7,520 nucleotides of DNA from Comamonadaceae bacterium. Lineage in GTDB: Bacteria > Pseudomonadota > Gammaproteobacteria > Burkholderiales > Burkholderiaceae. A program made the translations under genes and the position numbers. The stretch lies in NCBI GenBank assembly GCA_947505995.1, contig CANNNB010000111.1:1-7520 (forward strand), written 5' to 3'. Shown piece after piece: positions 6,033-7,520 of the stretch. The notes under the pieces were generated by a model that made no database searches, was not told the origin of the DNA, and worked only from the letters and a program-made list of their open reading frames with translations. Each line of letters starts with the position of its first letter. Positions within the stretch are counted from its first letter, which is position 1.

Positions 6033-7428
6033 TTTAAAGTGGATGCAAGTAGCCATTGAACTGGCCAAACAAGCTGGGCGGGACGGTGAAGTTCCCGTTG
6101 GCGCGGTGGTTGTTAGAGATGGCATCCTTGTTGGCAGAGGAAGCAACGGACCTCTGGGCAGCACTGACCCGACAGCCCATGCAGAAATTTTGGCCTTGCG
6201 AGATGCTGCTAAAACAATTGGCAATTACCGCCTAGAAAACTGCACCCTTTATGTCACTTTAGAGCCTTGCACCATGTGTTCTGGGGCCATTATCAATTCT
6301 CGTATTTCTCGCTTGGTGTTTGGTGCTTCAGAACCCAGAACTGGCGCAGCGGGATCGGTGTTAAATGTGTTTTCAAACCAAGGCCTTAACCACCACACAG
6401 CAGTGACAGGCGGTGTTTTAGCCGATGAGTGTCGACAACTCTTGCAACAATTTTTTAAACCAAAACGTACCAATATGAACCCCTTGCGTGACGATGCCTT
6501 GCGGCCACCAGTCGAATGGTTTGAGGGCATTCCCGATTACCCATGGGCAGCCCACTATGTGTCAGACTTAACAGCGCTCAATGGTTTGCGCTTGCACTAT
6601 TTAGATGAAGGTCAAACTGACAACGCCAATCTCGCTCAAGACTTCGCGAAAGATCAACAGATCACTTATTTGTGTTTGCACGGCAATCCTGCATGGAGTT
6701 ATTTGTACCGAAAGATGATTCCGACTTTCATAGCCCATGGCCACCGCATCGTTGCGCCAGACCTCATTGGTTTTGGAAAGAGTGATAAGTTGAAAAAAGC
6801 CAATGAACACAGTTTTGAATTTCACCGTCAAGTCTTGTTAGAACTCATTGAACGTTTGGATTTGAAAAATATCGTTTTGGTTGTTCAAGATTGGGGCGGT
6901 ATCTTGGGGCTGACCTTGCCCATGGACATGCCCCATCGCTTTGCAGGTTTGCTGGTCATGAACACTGCATTGGCAACAGGGACACAGCCCTTGTCAAAAG
7001 GATTTTTGAGTTGGCGAGAATGGTGTCAGGCTAATCCCGATTTTGATGTAGCCAAGCTCTTTGCGCGCGGCAACAAACACATGACTGACGCAGAAACACA
7101 AGCCTACAACAGCCCCTTTCAAGATCGCGGCCATCGCGCAGCGCTTCATGCTTTTCCGCCCATGGTACCCGAGCATGAAAACAGTCTGGGTGCAGAAGTT
7201 TCAAGACAAGCGCTTAACTTTTGGCGCAATCAGTGGCATGGTCAAAGTATGATGGCCATTGGTCTTCAAGACCCCGTGCTGGGAGAACCTGTCATGCGTG
7301 AACTGCACCAAAACATAAAGGGCTGCCCGCCACCTTTACTTCTGCCACAAGCTGGACATTTTGTACAAGAACACGGGCAATCCATTGCAGAATCAGCCGT
7401 GCAGCATTTTAAATTAAGCACTTCATGA
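6022..7428 (+). CDS. tadA: Fused tRNA-adenosine(34) deaminase TadA and haloalkane-dehalogenase-like alpha/beta hydrolase
   Basis: 468 residues; stand-alone TadA is about 150-170. Residues 1-149 are TadA, which converts A34 to inosine in tRNA-Arg(ACG). Visible are GEVPVGAVVV (22-31), the zinc/proton-shuttle motif HAE (53-55) and PCTMC (82-86, with zinc ligands Cys83 and Cys86), ending FFKPKR. Residues 152-468 are an alpha/beta hydrolase closest to the DhlA-type haloalkane dehalogenases: oxyanion motif HGNP (220-223), nucleophile in VQDWGG (Asp290, then Trp291), acid in GLQDPVLG (Asp417) and base in AGHFVQE (His446). The second halide-binding Trp of DhlA (W175) aligns by eye with Gly350, so dehalogenation is doubtful and another ester, epoxide or C-X substrate is possible. 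ATG 6022 has TGGAA upstream and overlaps the paiB stop by 11 bases. Met152 (ATG 6475) matches the usual hydrolase start but has no ribosome site. Start at 5950 is rejected because it lies deep in paiB. Confidence 0.9.
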   Translation: MNSDLKWMQVAIELAKQAGRDGEVPVGAVVVRDGILVGRGSNGPLGSTDPTAHAEILALRDAAKTIGNYRLENCTLYVTLEPCTMCSGAIINSRISRLVFGASEPRTGAAGSVLNVFSNQGLNHHTAVTGGVLADECRQLLQQFFKPKRTNMNPLRDDALRPPVEWFEGIPDYPWAAHYVSDLTALNGLRLHYLDEGQTDNANLAQDFAKDQQITYLCLHGNPAWSYLYRKMIPTFIAHGHRIVAPDLIGFGKSDKLKKANEHSFEFHRQVLLELIERLDLKNIVLVVQDWGGILGLTLPMDMPHRFAGLLVMNTALATGTQPLSKGFLSWREWCQANPDFDVAKLFARGNKHMTDAETQAYNSPFQDRGHRAALHAFPPMVPEHENSLGAEVSRQALNFWRNQWHGQSMMAIGLQDPVLGEPVMRELHQNIKGCPPPLLLPQAGHFVQEHGQSIAESAVQHFKLSTS

Positions 7429-7520
7429 GCCACATCTATATCTTCTCACCCTCCAGTGCTGTGCGCGACAAGGCTGCTTTTAAACGCGGCATCAAACGCC
7501 TTGAAACACTCGGCCATGAA
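7425..7520 (+). CDS. ldcA: LD-carboxypeptidase, peptidase family S66 (N-terminus, partial at right edge)
   Basis: The first 32 codons are present and the gene continues past the window. The ATG overlaps the preceding TGA in an ATGA arrangement, a classic sign of translational coupling. The visible sequence MSHIYIFSPSSAVRD followed by RGIKRLETLGHE matches the start of S66 muramoyltetrapeptide carboxypeptidases: first beta strand, a SPS/APS turn, then a helix with RG-x-x-RL-x-x-x-GH. The family removes the terminal D-Ala from the tetrapeptide of recycled peptidoglycan in the cytoplasm; no signal peptide is seen, as expected. The catalytic Ser-Glu-His residues lie outside the window, so activity cannot be confirmed. 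Confidence 0.78.
   Translation, partial: MSHIYIFSPSSAVRDKAAFKRGIKRLETLGHE

Noticed and set aside
1..7520. Search for a novel defence, mobile or CRISPR-like system
   Set aside because: I saw no spaced repeats, transposase, integrase, toxin-antitoxin pair or nuclease genes; base and codon use look uniform. The genes belong to known families apart from one small protein and one partial exported protein.

Overview
The window looks like chromosomal DNA of a betaproteobacterium, most likely a Burkholderiales/Comamonadaceae-type freshwater organism of moderate GC (about half G+C by eye). This placement is inferred from protein style and gene content: a YliI-type PQQ dehydrogenase, a DUF1800/DUF1501 pair, and TadA fused to a hydrolase ahead of an LD-carboxypeptidase. 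No marker gene proves it. Genes are densely packed, with no tRNA, rRNA, insertion sequence, CRISPR array or phage signature. The longest gap without a gene is 133 bases (98-230).

Left part (1-4216). A minus-strand gene begins at 97 and runs off the left edge; only its signal peptide is visible. Divergent to it are three plus-strand genes in a probable operon: a soluble PQQ-dependent aldose sugar dehydrogenase (yliI-like, 231-1376), a DUF1800 lipoprotein (1407-2954) and a DUF1501 protein with a Tat-type signal (2975-4216). All three products are predicted to leave the cytoplasm, by three different kinds of signal (Sec, lipobox, twin-arginine). The DUF1800/DUF1501 pair recurs widely in bacteria and has no well-settled function.

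Middle (4202-4465). A 52-residue one-helix membrane protein is encoded on the minus strand (4226-4384). Its stop faces the DUF1501 stop across 9 bases, and an imperfect hairpin covers both stop codons. A candidate promoter for it lies at 4425-4453, in the divergent space before the next operon.

Right part (4466-7520). Four plus-strand genes are tightly spaced: a FemAB-like GNAT-fold acyl/aminoacyl transferase, a PaiB-family FMN-binding regulator, a fused tRNA adenosine deaminase (TadA) plus haloalkane-dehalogenase-like alpha/beta hydrolase, and the first 32 codons of an LD-carboxypeptidase (ldcA-like). The last three overlap by 11 and 4 bases, which suggests translational coupling. FemAB-like and LdcA-like proteins both point to peptidoglycan, but TadA is essential translation machinery, so the cluster is not a single pathway.

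The most noteworthy item is the TadA-hydrolase fusion. A DhlA-like hydrolase is joined to TadA almost without linker, keeps its nucleophile-acid-histidine triad, but appears to lack the second halide-binding tryptophan. I see no clear sign of a wholly new defence or mobile system.
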